Below, piece by piece: positions 26,259-34,957 of a stretch of DNA of 64,000 nt. The position numbers and the translations under genes are program-made. The stretch's first letter is position 1; each line of letters begins with the position of its first letter. The DNA is taken from assembly GCF_027563465.1 (NCBI RefSeq), contig NZ_JAPFQA010000011.1, forward strand, positions 62,001 through 126,000. The letters are read 5' to 3'. The notes beneath the pieces were generated by a model that was given only the letters and a program-made list of their open reading frames with translations, was not told the origin of the DNA and did not search any database. This DNA comes from Mesorhizobium qingshengii. GTDB taxonomy: Bacteria > Pseudomonadota > Alphaproteobacteria > Rhizobiales > Rhizobiaceae.

Positions 26259-27119
26259 ATGAAACATTTTCAAACGTCGATCCCACGGGCGCGAAGAAAG
26301 AGCAAAGCGGAACTTCAAGCGGCGGTCGAACGCCTCGCACCGTTTCATCACGCCATCGACTTGCCCTATGGCTTGAGCACCTATGTACCGACCGCGTCTC
26401 GTCAAAACCGAGAGCGCACAAGGATGCAAACACTCCTCGATCACGCATGGCCGAGCATTCTCGATGCCTGCGGAGGTTCATTGGCGGGCAAAAGGGTTCT
26501 TGATGTAGCATGCAACTGCGGGGGTTTTTCCGTGCACGCCGCAAGGGCCGGTGCCGACTACGTGCTTGGGATTGACATTGAGCCTCACTATATCGAGCAG
26601 GCAAATCTGGTAAAAGAGGCCGTAGATCTAGATAATCTGGATTTTCAGCGGCTTGATCTGATGGATCTTGATCGGTCAGAGCACGGTATGTTCGATCTGG
26701 TCCTGTTCTTCGGGATTCTATACCACCTGGAAAACCCTGTCTTGAGCCTAAAGCGCATATCAGCAGTGGCCAGCAACGTCCTGGCGGTTGATACGACGCT
26801 TATGAAGGTGCCGATCATAAATCGGATATTGGACCGGTGGCCGATGTGGCATATGCGCAGGGTGGCCGCGGTCGATTCCAACGCAAGCAACATCACGACT
26901 TCCCGCTGGCGCCCGGAGGAATTCTGTCAGTTTTCCCCCAATTCCCGTGCCGTCACCAGCCTCTTGGAATATTCTGGTTTTGCAGACATCGAACGTCTCA
27001 AACCAAAAGTGAGCGGGCTGGAGAAGCGCTATTATAACGGGCGACTGGCGACATTCATTGCGGTGAAAGAGCAGCGAGCCGCCGGAAATGCCAATCCGAG
27101 ACTTGTAGGAGATCCATAG
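26259..27119 (+). CDS. CmoB-like SAM-dependent methyltransferase
   Basis: A 286-residue methyltransferase resembling the carboxymethyltransferase CmoB/DUF1698 group. After a basic N-terminus it has RERTRMQTLLDH, motif I VLDVACNCGGFSVHAARAGA near 84-103, GIDIEPHYIEQA, then FDLVLFFGILYHLENP (typical of CmoB-type proteins). Base composition is visibly less GC-rich than its neighbours, hinting at transfer. True CmoB modifies tRNA wobble uridine; whether this one does is doubtful without an adjacent cmoA, and a glycan or lipid substrate is also possible. Confidence 0.75.
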   Translation: MKHFQTSIPRARRKSKAELQAAVERLAPFHHAIDLPYGLSTYVPTASRQNRERTRMQTLLDHAWPSILDACGGSLAGKRVLDVACNCGGFSVHAARAGADYVLGIDIEPHYIEQANLVKEAVDLDNLDFQRLDLMDLDRSEHGMFDLVLFFGILYHLENPVLSLKRISAVASNVLAVDTTLMKVPIINRILDRWPMWHMRRVAAVDSNASNITTSRWRPEEFCQFSPNSRAVTSLLEYSGFADIERLKPKVSGLEKRYYNGRLATFIAVKEQRAAGNANPRLVGDP

Positions 27120-27256
27120 GCGAAGCTGCGCTGGCCGATTTCCGTCGATATCTGACAAGCTGAAGAGCCGCAAATGTTTCTGCCGCGCGCCGCGCCGCAG
27201 CAAGAGTTCCGGAACCATTTTCAGCGCAAGCTAATCGCGGTTTTGCGAGTCAGTTC

Positions 27257-27583
27257 ATGCGTTTGAAGTCCATCCCGCCGTCGATGCCGATCCTTGCTGA
27301 GCAGCCTCCCGAAGGCGACGACTGGATTCATGAAGTCAAGGCCGACGGCTACCCCTCGCAGCTGATCATCGACGAAGACGGTATCAGGATCTACAGGCGC
27401 AACGGCCACTGGACGTCGAAGTATCGCGACCTGGTGAAAGAGGCCGCCAGTCTCGGTGCCGAAAACGCTGTCGTCGACGGCGAGATCATCGTGCTCGGCG
27501 GAGCCGGCCTGTCTGACTTCGGAGAACCGCGCAAGGCGATCGCTTCAGGACTTCCGGGAGGAAAGAGCCATGAACCCCATTGA
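27257..27583 (+). pseudogene. Truncated ATP-dependent DNA ligase (LigD-type adenylation domain)
   Basis: The first 95 residues are the start of an ATP-dependent DNA ligase: DWIHEVKADGYPSQLIIDEDG has the adenylated Lys in the KxDG motif (the usual Arg after DGY is Pro here), followed by NGHWTSKYRDLVKEA and VVDGEIIVLGGAGLSDF. After RKAI the sequence diverges into 12 unrelated codons and stops, so the rest of the adenylation domain and the OB fold are missing. It cannot ligate DNA. Its end overlaps the start of the PilZ gene, which suggests a deletion joined the two. Confidence 0.8.
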
Positions 27584-27848
27584 TCCTCCGATAGAGCGAC
27601 GCTCACACGCACGTGGAATTGTTCTGAAGGATGCGACCATCATCACCGATGACGTCAGCATCGGCTGCTCCGTCAGAAATCAGCACCTTCACGGGGCGGA
27701 ACTGAAGGTGGACCCCAGCGTGATAATTCCCGATCGCTTCGTCCTTCACGTGCCCGCGGATGACGCCAGCTACCGTGCCGTGGTGCGGTGGAGAAAGAAC
27801 GGACGGCTTGGCGTGCAATTCTATGGTGTTGACAATGGCCGTGACTGA
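27570..27848 (+). CDS. PilZ-domain protein
   Basis: A 92-residue single PilZ domain, a c-di-GMP receptor type. IERRSHARG near residue 8 matches the RxxxR motif, and DDVSIGCSV is a shortened form of the D/NxSxxG motif, so binding may be altered. GGGAGG lies eight bases before the ATG. It overlaps the ligase fragment by 14 bp. It may respond to c-di-GMP made by proteins such as the GGDEF-EAL protein at 10875, but no target is adjacent. Confidence 0.75.
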   Translation: MNPIDPPIERRSHARGIVLKDATIITDDVSIGCSVRNQHLHGAELKVDPSVIIPDRFVLHVPADDASYRAVVRWRKNGRLGVQFYGVDNGRD

Positions 27849-27913
27849 GAAGGACCAGGAGCGCAGCACATCGGCGTGGATGTATGGTGCGCAGGCGCGC
27901 GTATGTCGAGGGC

Positions 27914-28663
27914 TTATCTGCCGGCCACAAATGCCATCCGGCGTGCAGACGGCGCAGGTGGTCGCGCCCTGAGGTAGGAGCGTGACAACACGACGGACGT
28001 CATGACGATTTGATAGGCGGTAATGATGGCACCGACGACAGGCAGGGCCAGGGACAGGGACCCTGGATTTTTGGCATCGATGCCCAGCAGAGAAAACAGC
28101 AGCATCAACGCCGCTATGAACAGAACAGTGATCAGGCCGAACGAGATAAGCAGACGCGGAAACGCATAGCCGAACACCTTGGAACCGCGCCTGCCGGCAG
28201 CCGCAAGTGTTTGGTCATCATCGGCAATGACCGCAGGCAACATCGTACCCCATTTTGCGAACGCAGCGATGCCGGAAAAAACCCAGACAAGAACTGCCGC
28301 CAACAGGGCGACGGACGAATGAACGCCGCCGACGACCATGGCAATCCCGACCACAAGGGGAGCTATCGCGCCGAGGAAGCCGAGCAAGAGGCAGCGTCTT
28401 ACGAAACTGAAAAATGCCTTAGGCCTTTCCCTCAGCCAATTGGATACCTGGTCGGCATCAAGCTGCGTCAAAACGGCGATGTGAGCAGGAATAGCCAAGA
28501 AGGTCGACGTCATTACGCCGATGAAGATTGAAGCTCCGGAATTGACTTTCACGAAGCTTTCAAGCACCGCCAACCCGCCAGCCAAAACGATGTATCCGAG
28601 AACCCATTTCCGGTTGCGGATAAAAACTTCGAGCGAAGCCACCCAGATATTGTCTTCGACCAT
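27914..28663 (-). CDS. Integral membrane protein, unknown function
   Basis: A 249-residue inner-membrane protein with about six hydrophobic helices (WVLGYIVLAGGLAVLESF, ASIFIGVMTSTFLAIPAHIA, CLLLGFLGAIAPLVVGIAMV, SVALLAAVLVWVFSGIAAF, RLLISFGLITVLFIAALML, PVVGAIITAYQIVMTSVVL). ATG at 28663 follows AGGGGA; a GTG at 28708 is less likely. No motif or family recognised and no operon partner. Confidence 0.75.
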   Translation of the reverse strand: MVEDNIWVASLEVFIRNRKWVLGYIVLAGGLAVLESFVKVNSGASIFIGVMTSTFLAIPAHIAVLTQLDADQVSNWLRERPKAFFSFVRRCLLLGFLGAIAPLVVGIAMVVGGVHSSVALLAAVLVWVFSGIAAFAKWGTMLPAVIADDDQTLAAAGRRGSKVFGYAFPRLLISFGLITVLFIAALMLLFSLLGIDAKNPGSLSLALPVVGAIITAYQIVMTSVVLSRSYLRARPPAPSARRMAFVAGR

Positions 28664-29030
28664 CACCCATCCCCTATAGTCGCCCGGACGTGCAAACAGT
28701 ATCGGCACCGCGTTGCGGTTTTCTTAATTGCAAAGAAAAAATCTTTATCTTTGAAAAATGAGTTGATTAGGACCGTCTAACTAATACTACTTGTCGCGAG
28801 TAAGTGGATAGAGCACTACTTTCTCTGGGCAGTCTCCGCCGAACAATCCTCGACGCCATCGTGCACTGCGATGCCGGCCCTCTCGGGTGGCGCAGCCCGG
28901 ACTTGCCGCGTTCTCGCCGCGAACGCATGGGAAATGGCTTTCCGATATGGAACGGCGCGCCAAGCCTGATGTACCCGATCATCGTTCGCGAAGAGCTGTC
29001 CACAAGCATGGCCGGATGCCAATTTCGTAT

Positions 29031-29044
29031 TCTCGTATACGAGA
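29031..29044. promoter_or_regulatory. Perfect palindrome upstream of the C39-like/ddl pair
   Basis: TCTCGTATACGAGA is a perfect 14-bp palindrome ending 26 bp before the ATG of the C39-like gene. A half-related TTCGTATTC lies just upstream. The rest of the 28709-29070 spacer has no gene; it begins AT-rich (28725-28770), where a promoter may lie. Candidate operator for the two-gene unit. Confidence 0.5.
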
Positions 29045-29070
29045 TCGGATTGAGCCCCCCGAGGAGTCGC

Positions 29071-29688
29071 ATGAAGCCCTTGACTGAAACCGTGCCGTTT
29101 TTCAGCCAGTGGGAAACTTCAGACATGACGCTGGACGTGCTCGCCGAAGGCGCCGAAGCCGCTCTCAGGCGCGATCCGCTGTGGCGGGGTTCTGGCGCCG
29201 AAACGCTCGACGAATACGCGGTCTGGGCCGCCAACATCTGCGGCATGGCCTGCCTGAAGATGATCCTGGCGACGCGCGGCGAGATCGTTCCGACGATCGA
29301 ACTCGCCAGGCAATGCACCAGATATGGCGGCTACGTCGTCAACGAGGGATCGATCAAGGGGCTGATCTACGCGCCCTTCGTCAGCTTCGTGAAGGAGGCC
29401 TTCGGCCTGCGGGCCGAGGTGATGACCAATATCGCAGTTTCGGACATACCGGCGATCCTTTCGCGGTCGCGCTTCTTCATCGCTTCGGTCAGCAGCTGGA
29501 TCCGCTGGCCCGAGCGCGAGCCGCCGTCGAAGGGCGGGCATCTGGTGCTGGTCACTTCGGCCTCGGACGAGGCTTTCCGCTTCCACAATCCATCCGGCCA
29601 TATCCGCGCCACACAGGCAAACGCAGAGTTGGCGCCAGCCGATTTCGACCGTTTCTTTGCCAATCGCGGCATTGCCGTCACCATCTGA
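29071..29688 (+). CDS. Peptidase C39-like (papain-fold) protein
   Basis: A 205-residue protein with the order of residues of a C39-like cysteine peptidase: ANICGMACLKMIL with Cys57, KGGHLVLVTS with His157, and FHNPSGH with Asn173. No signal peptide is visible. GAGGAG lies five bases before the ATG at 29071. It is 17 bp upstream of the D-Ala-D-Ala ligase gene and likely co-transcribed, which hints at a role with D-amino acids or peptidoglycan precursors. That link is inferred; C39-like proteins also act as non-protease binding domains. Confidence 0.75.
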   Translation: MKPLTETVPFFSQWETSDMTLDVLAEGAEAALRRDPLWRGSGAETLDEYAVWAANICGMACLKMILATRGEIVPTIELARQCTRYGGYVVNEGSIKGLIYAPFVSFVKEAFGLRAEVMTNIAVSDIPAILSRSRFFIASVSSWIRWPEREPPSKGGHLVLVTSASDEAFRFHNPSGHIRATQANAELAPADFDRFFANRGIAVTI

Positions 29689-29705
29689 TTTTTGAGGGAT
29701 TTTCG

Positions 29706-30785
29706 ATGAAGGACAAGACAAGGGTTGCCATCCTCTATGGCGGGCGCTCGGCCGAACATGACGTGTCGCGGCTGTCGGCGGCCAATGTGCTGAAGGCGAT
29801 CGACCGGACGCGCTACGAGGTGATGCCGATCGCCATTTCCCGCAGCGGCAAATGGCTGCTGCAGCCGTCATCCGAGGCAGCCGGCGACGGGGCAGGGGCT
29901 CCGGTGTCCGAGGATGGTGCAGAGGTCGCCCTGCTGCCCGGCGGCAAGGGCAGGCTGGTGGCCGTGCCGCAAGGTGGCGTGCAGCCGGAAGTGCCGCCCG
30001 TCGAGGTCGTCTTTCCCGTGCTGCACGGTCCGTTCGGCGAGGACGGCTCGGTGCAGGGCTATGCGGAAGTCGCCGATGTCGCCTATGTCGGCTGCGGCAT
30101 CCTGGCTTCGGCGGCGGCCATGGACAAGGATGTCGCCAAGCGGCTGCTGCGCGAGGCCGGGCTTGGCGTTGCCCGCTCCGTCACCTTGCACCGAAACGAC
30201 ACGCATTCCTTCCAGGAGATTGCCGGGGCGCTTGGCCTGCCTTTCTTCGCCAAGCCGGCACGCCAGGGCTCATCCTTCGGGGTGAGCAAGGTGGATGACC
30301 GGGACGGTTTCGAGGACGCTGTCGCAACGGCTTTCCGCTATGACGGCAAGGCGCTGATCGAGGAGTTCGTCGACGGCCGCGAGATCGAGTGCTCGGTGCT
30401 GCAGCGGGCCGACGGCTCGCTGACGGTGTCGCTGCCCGGCGAGATCATTCCGGCCGGCAAGCATGGCTTCTACACCTACGAGGCCAAGTATCTCGATGCC
30501 GACGGCGCGGTGGTGAGGGTGCCGGCCGATGTTCCGGCCACGGTTGCCGACGAGGCGAGGGCGATGGCGCGGCAAGCTTTTCTGGCGCTCGGCTGCGAAG
30601 CCATGGCGCGCGTCGATTTCTTCCTGCGCGCCGACGGCAGCCTGCTGGTCAACGAGGTCAACACGCTGCCCGGCTTCACCGACATCTCGATGTACGCCAA
30701 GGCGCTGGCGGCGATCGGCATCGGCTACAGCCAGGTCATCGACGTGCTGATCGAACATGCGTTGGCAAGGCACGCGGCGCGCTGA
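29706..30785 (+). CDS. ddl: D-alanine--D-alanine ligase
   Basis: A 359-residue ATP-grasp ligase joining two D-alanines for peptidoglycan. Conserved parts: AILYGGRSAEHDVSRLSAAN at the N-terminus, FPVLHGPFGEDGSVQGYAEV, FFAKPARQGSSFGVSKV (ATP Lys and glycine loop), FYTYEAKYLDADGA on the omega loop with the Tyr typical of D-Ala specificity, and NEVNTLPGFTDISMY with the metal-binding Glu and Asn. GAGGGA lies six bases upstream of the ATG. It is outside any dcw cluster, so it may be a second, accessory ligase (DdlA-like). Confidence 0.93.
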   Translation: MKDKTRVAILYGGRSAEHDVSRLSAANVLKAIDRTRYEVMPIAISRSGKWLLQPSSEAAGDGAGAPVSEDGAEVALLPGGKGRLVAVPQGGVQPEVPPVEVVFPVLHGPFGEDGSVQGYAEVADVAYVGCGILASAAAMDKDVAKRLLREAGLGVARSVTLHRNDTHSFQEIAGALGLPFFAKPARQGSSFGVSKVDDRDGFEDAVATAFRYDGKALIEEFVDGREIECSVLQRADGSLTVSLPGEIIPAGKHGFYTYEAKYLDADGAVVRVPADVPATVADEARAMARQAFLALGCEAMARVDFFLRADGSLLVNEVNTLPGFTDISMYAKALAAIGIGYSQVIDVLIEHALARHAAR

Positions 30786-30984
30786 GCCGCCTCATCCAAC
30801 GTCACGCCGAGGTTGCCGTCAGCCCTTGGAACGTCGATCCCGATGAGCCGCACAAACCCGTTACTTCGGACGGCGCGGAACATACCGGCCTGCCCGGCAT
30901 TGAAGGTAACCAGCGGTCCCTGGGCAAAGGTTGCAAGCCGGCTCAATATGCCCGACCATGGCCGCCGGCAGGGGGAGACATCAA

Positions 30985-32973
30985 GTGGCGGCCAATCGTC
31001 GAAACGGCATGGCGTCTCCGGCTCACGGGCTGGAGGATATTCTTTCGGCCGCCGCGCCCCACCCGCGAACGTCATTGCCCACCGTGGCGACCATCGTCAC
31101 GACGGTGGCGGCGCTGTATTTCGGGCGTGAGGTCTTCCTGCCGATCGCGATCGCGCTGCTGCTGACCTTCGCGCTCGCGCCCCTTGTGTCGGCGCTCAAA
31201 CGGGTCGGCATCCCCCGGATTGCCGCTGTCATCGCCAGCGTGCTGGGCGCTTTCGCGGCGCTCGCCCTGTTCAGCTTCATTGTCGCCACGCAGGTCAGCG
31301 AACTGGCGCAGAACATCCCGGTCTATCAGACCAACATCCTGGCCAAGATCCGTTCGCTCAAGGAAACCGGGGTCGGGGGCGGGATCATCGCCAGATTGAG
31401 CCGCGTGGTCGAGCGTGTCGGCCAGGAGATCGACAGGCAGGATGCCTCGCTGCCGGCCGCCACCCCGGACAAGCCGCCGCGCGAGCCGGTGCCCGTCGAG
31501 GTCGTCTCACGCGAAAGGCCGCTCGAGGTCCTGCAGAACATAGTCGGTCCGCTGATCAGCCCGCTCGGATCAGCCGGGCTGATCATCGTCGTCGTCATAT
31601 TCATGCTGCTCGAGCGGGAGGATTTGCGCGACCGCTTCATCCGGCTTGTCGGTTACGGCGACCTCCACCGCACCACCGAGGCGCTTCAGGATGCCGGCAA
31701 GCGGGTGGGCCGCTATCTGCTCATGCAATTGGTCGTCAACATCGTCTATGCCATACCGATCGCGATCGGGCTGTGGGTGCTCGGCATTCCAAATGCGCTG
31801 CTGTGGGGGCTGCTGGCGCTGGCGCTGCGTTTCGTTCCCTATATCGGCCCGGCCATAGGCATGCTGCTGCCGCTGCTCCTGGCGCTGGCCGTGGCACCTG
31901 GCTGGTCGCTCGTCCTGTGGACGGCCGCCCTGTTCGTGGTGATGGAACTGGTCACCGGCAATGTCGTCGAACCCTGGCTTTACGGTTCGCGAACGGGCCT
32001 GTCACCGCTGGCGATCATCGTTGCGGCGATCTTCTGGACGTGGCTCTGGGGGCCGCTCGGACTGGTCCTGTCGACGCCGCTCACCGTCTGCCTGGTGGTG
32101 CTGGGCAGACACGTGCCGCAGTTTGAATTCCTCGACGTGCTGTTCGGCAACGAGCCCGTGCTCGAACCCCATGCGCGCCTCTACCAGCGGTTGCTGGCCG
32201 CCGACCCGGAGGAAGCCACCGACCACGCCGAGGAGATGCTGGAAGAAAAATATCTGGTCGAATTCTACGACAAGGTCGCCATTCCGGCGCTTCTGCTGGG
32301 CGAGCGGGACCGCGCGCGCGGCGTCATGGGCGACCTGCAAAGGCGGCAGGTGGCGGCCAGTGCCCTGACGCTGGTGGCCAACCTCGACGACAACGCGCAG
32401 GAGGAAGCGGACGAGGAGGATGGCCCGCTCGCGGCAGGGGAGCCGGGCGATGACGGCAAGGCCGCCGGCGAGGACGAGGCCGACCTGCCCGATGGCACCG
32501 GCATGTCGGTGCTTTGCGCGGGCGGGCGTGGTGAACTCGACGATGCCGCCGCCGCGATGCTAGCGCAGGTGCTGGAAGTCCAGGGCGCGACAGCGACGAA
32601 GGCGGGCTTTGCCGACATGGAACCCGCCAACATCCGCCGCCTTGGGCTCGAAACGGTCGACACTGTCGTGGTCGGCTTCCTGAACCGGGACTCCGTCAAG
32701 CACGCCCGCTTCCTGGTTCGCCGGCTGAAGCGTGCGAAGGCGGCGCTGCGGGTGGGAATCGTGTTCTGGTCGGAGACCGGCAACGAGGACAAGGAGACGG
32801 CCGCCAGGCTGGCCCACGACATGAACGCGGATTTCGTGGCGAATGGCATGGTGGACGCGGTGGTGGGCGCGCTGTCGAACGAGCCACCCGTTGCCCTCAA
32901 ACTCATCGCCAAACGCCGCATGCGACGTCCGCGGGCCGCCCCCCGAAAAACTCCTGCCGCAGCGGCGAGCTAG
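30985..32973 (+). CDS. AI-2E/PerM-family transporter with C-terminal extension
   Basis: A 662-residue inner-membrane protein of the AI-2E exporter/PerM family. The membrane part (about 30-380) shows the paired helices, a central extramembrane segment and the family's LRFVPYIGPAIGMLLPLLLAL and GPLGLVLSTPLTVCLVVLG. A roughly 260-residue C-terminal cytoplasmic extension includes an acidic linker rich in Glu/Asp (about 465-510) and a final domain with VDTVVVGFLNRDSVKHARF. GTG at 30985 follows GGGGGAG at eight bases; ATG at 31009 is an alternative. Substrate unknown. The 199-bp spacer 30786-30984 shows nothing else. Confidence 0.85.
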   Translation: MAANRRNGMASPAHGLEDILSAAAPHPRTSLPTVATIVTTVAALYFGREVFLPIAIALLLTFALAPLVSALKRVGIPRIAAVIASVLGAFAALALFSFIVATQVSELAQNIPVYQTNILAKIRSLKETGVGGGIIARLSRVVERVGQEIDRQDASLPAATPDKPPREPVPVEVVSRERPLEVLQNIVGPLISPLGSAGLIIVVVIFMLLEREDLRDRFIRLVGYGDLHRTTEALQDAGKRVGRYLLMQLVVNIVYAIPIAIGLWVLGIPNALLWGLLALALRFVPYIGPAIGMLLPLLLALAVAPGWSLVLWTAALFVVMELVTGNVVEPWLYGSRTGLSPLAIIVAAIFWTWLWGPLGLVLSTPLTVCLVVLGRHVPQFEFLDVLFGNEPVLEPHARLYQRLLAADPEEATDHAEEMLEEKYLVEFYDKVAIPALLLGERDRARGVMGDLQRRQVAASALTLVANLDDNAQEEADEEDGPLAAGEPGDDGKAAGEDEADLPDGTGMSVLCAGGRGELDDAAAAMLAQVLEVQGATATKAGFADMEPANIRRLGLETVDTVVVGFLNRDSVKHARFLVRRLKRAKAALRVGIVFWSETGNEDKETAARLAHDMNADFVANGMVDAVVGALSNEPPVALKLIAKRRMRRPRAAPRKTPAAAAS

Positions 32974-33036
32974 GGACGCGCCTGCCGATCGATCATCGCC
33001 ACGGTCGATCGACTTCACGCAATCGAGTTCACGCAA

Positions 33037-33068
33037 CAGGGCGGCGGATTTTCCGCCGCCCTGTTTTT
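33037..33068 (+). terminator. Intrinsic terminator after the PerM-like gene
   Basis: CAGGGCGGCGGA and TCCGCCGCCCTG form a 12-bp stem with a TTT loop, followed by TTTTT, 64 bp after the stop codon. Strong rho-independent terminator on the plus strand. Confidence 0.9.
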
Positions 33069-33073
33069 ACCGG

Positions 33074-33307
33074 TCACGAATGATGATGGATATGCCCTTC
33101 GGCATCGACTTCTCCAACCGTGAAGCTCTGGAAGCCCGGCATGAGCTGCCATATGGCCGCAAGGCCGATGATCAGATAGGCCATGCGGGCCAGGGTGGCG
33201 CCCCCGAGAGCCGTGCCGATTATGTCGTAGCCCGTCACACCCATGGACAGCCAGTTGAGACCGCCAAGGATGATGAGGGCGAGGGTGACGAGGTTCATGG
33301 TGCGCAT
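33074..33307 (-). CDS. DUF378 small membrane protein
   Basis: A 77-residue protein of the DUF378 (YuzA-like) family with two membrane helices (LVTLALIILGGLNWLSMGV and ATLARMAYLIIGLAAIWQLM) and the conserved GGLNW. A strong AGGAGG precedes the ATG by six bases. The C-terminus ends HIHHHS. Function unknown. Confidence 0.88.
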   Translation of the reverse strand: MRTMNLVTLALIILGGLNWLSMGVTGYDIIGTALGGATLARMAYLIIGLAAIWQLMPGFQSFTVGEVDAEGHIHHHS

Positions 33308-33435
33308 ACACGCCTCCTGAATGTTGCCTGACGAAAACGCCTGTAAAAAAACGCCTGTCGTTTCAGACGGTTCCGTCGATCACGACATTGTGAACGGCGC
33401 TAATGGTCCGTGAACGCCGGCCCGCTCAATCGAGT

Positions 33436-33681
33436 TCATTCGAGCAGGATATGCGCCTCGCGCGCGGCCTCGACAAAAGCCTGCCTGGCGACATCGGCGG
33501 CGACGTCGCCGCTTGTCGCGCGGCGGCAGGCGCGCAGCGCGGACTGATGTTTCTGGCTGCCGGTGTCGCGCCAATGTGTCGTGAGCAACTCAATGGCCTG
33601 CTGTGTGTTGGACAGATGGCGGATGGAGCCGGTGACGCCGACCGAAACCACCACGGGTTTGGAAAACCATGCGGTTTGCAT
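33436..33681 (-). CDS. DUF982 protein, copy 1
   Basis: An 81-residue member of the rhizobia-enriched DUF982 family: FSKPVVVSVGVTGSIRHLSN, AIELLTTHW, a central SALRACRRATSGDVA and the ending ARQAFVEAAREAHILLE. One of four such proteins in this window (35366, 40272, 40532). DUF982 proteins are small alpha-beta proteins of unknown role. Confidence 0.82.
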   Translation of the reverse strand: MQTAWFSKPVVVSVGVTGSIRHLSNTQQAIELLTTHWRDTGSQKHQSALRACRRATSGDVAADVARQAFVEAAREAHILLE

Positions 33682-33847
33682 TGGAACCTCGACTGCGTTG
33701 CAGTCGTTAAACGCTCCTCGCGGCGCAAGGTTTCATCCCTGCCAATCACTGTGGCGTGAGGCCATCCGTCGGCGGCGAAGGCAGTCGTTCCAAGCCGGCC
33801 AGGAAAGCGGCATATCAGGCCGCCTCCCGACCACCTTGCGCAATCAC

Positions 33848-34048
33848 TCACATATTGGAGGCGACGTCGCGGGCGGATCTCGGTTTGGGCTTATGGGCCG
33901 GACGCTGCCTTGTCGTCCGCTCGGCGGGGCGGGGAGCGGGTTTGACCGTGTTCACGTCGACCGTCTTCAGATTGTCGGGCGCTTGCGCCTTGCGGCGCTT
34001 CAGCCAGCTCGAAGACATTTCGACAAGGAGACTGCGCAGGTCTTTCAC
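33848..34048 (-). CDS. Small basic hypothetical protein, GTG start
   Basis: A 66-residue protein with a helical N-terminus (KDLRSLLVEMSSSWLKRRKA) and a very basic, proline-rich tail (KPAPRPAERTTRQRPAHKPK). GTG at 34048 is chosen because GGAGG lies five bases upstream. The basic tail suggests nucleic-acid contact. No family recognised. Confidence 0.55.
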   Translation of the reverse strand: MKDLRSLLVEMSSSWLKRRKAQAPDNLKTVDVNTVKPAPRPAERTTRQRPAHKPKPRSARDVASNM

Positions 34049-34153
34049 GACGTCCTCCGCTTTCAAGACGACGTGGTAATTTCCGAAGACCAGGCTTGTT
34101 CCACGCCGGCAGACGTCGAGCGCTCGCCCGGGCGTGCCGGCCCCGCCGCTTGA

Positions 34154-34462
34154 TTATTGAATCGTGGCTGGTTGGGGGAAATCGAGCAGGGCGGTCGCAT
34201 GCTCGCCGCCATCCTCGACGAGGCCATCTCCAAGCAGAGCCAAATCGTTGCCGAGGCCGTCGAATTCGATTGCCGCGCCAATGAGTTGCGCCGCCTGCAG
34301 GACCAGGTGTTCGATGTCCTCGAGGGCGACATTCTCGGCCAGATTCCTGACCCTGACCCGCTCCGCCAGCGTGGTGATGTTGACGATGCCCGCGGTCTTG
34401 AACGCCCGCAGGACCGAGGACGTCACGTCTTCGCGCAGGCGCTCCGAATAATCATACCGCAT
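34154..34462 (-). CDS. Hypothetical protein
   Basis: A 102-residue protein, helical N-terminal half (YSERLREDVTSSVLRAFKTAG, then ITTLAERVRVRNLAENVALEDIEHLVLQ) and a less regular acidic C-terminus. GGGAGG lies five bases before the ATG, so translation is credible. No family recognised; the middle section could be a small DNA-binding helix bundle. Confidence 0.65.
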   Translation of the reverse strand: MRYDYSERLREDVTSSVLRAFKTAGIVNITTLAERVRVRNLAENVALEDIEHLVLQAAQLIGAAIEFDGLGNDLALLGDGLVEDGGEHATALLDFPQPATIQ

Positions 34463-34685
34463 CGAAACCTCCCAGGGGGAATGGTTTTCTTTCCAGAATC
34501 CACCTTGCCTCTGGCGCTGCGTGATGGCAAGTAACGATATAAATATTTTCCAAATAAATCAACTAGTTAGCATAGTTGTCAGAATTGCGCGGCCGACGCT
34601 TGATGCTCATCCTGCGCGGGATGCGCTCTTCACGCATCTCATGGTCTTGACGCATTATGAGGAATGACCTAATTTTGAGCTGAAT

Positions 34686-34702
34686 GAGTTAGATACTAAC
34701 TC
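34686..34702. promoter_or_regulatory. Inverted repeat, candidate RHH operator
   Basis: GAGTTAG-ATA-CTAACTC is a perfect inverted repeat 33 bp before the ribbon-helix-helix gene. A second, looser pair CAACTA/TAGTTG spans 34560-34578 and contains another GTTAG. The AT-rich surroundings suit a promoter. Autoregulation is inferred from family habit. Confidence 0.65.
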
Positions 34703-34735
34703 GACGTATTTTTGGTCCTGAGCGAGGAAGCGCAC

Positions 34736-34957
34736 ATGGCTGAACTCGAACGCCCGGAACGACTGCAGATCATGCTGACTTCCGATGAACTGGCGGCGCT
34801 GGAAAACTGGCGCTACGACAAGCGCATGCCGAGCCGCTCGGCCGCTGTCAGGGAGCTGTTGCGGCGCGGTCTTGCCTCGGACGGTTTCCTGACGGCGGAG
34901 CAGGGCATCAAGTCGCAGGACTATGGAATCCTGCCCACCGACGGCGGCACGGAATAG
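34736..34957 (+). CDS. Ribbon-helix-helix (CopG-like) DNA-binding protein
   Basis: A 73-residue protein with a short beta strand (RLQIMLTSDELAAL) and two helices (ENWRYDKRMPSRSAAVRELLRRGL), the Arc/MetJ/CopG pattern. ATG at 34736 follows AGGAAG at five bases. Such proteins are often antitoxins or plasmid-type repressors, but no toxin gene lies next to it. A perfect inverted repeat upstream is its likely operator. Confidence 0.75.
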   Translation: MAELERPERLQIMLTSDELAALENWRYDKRMPSRSAAVRELLRRGLASDGFLTAEQGIKSQDYGILPTDGGTE

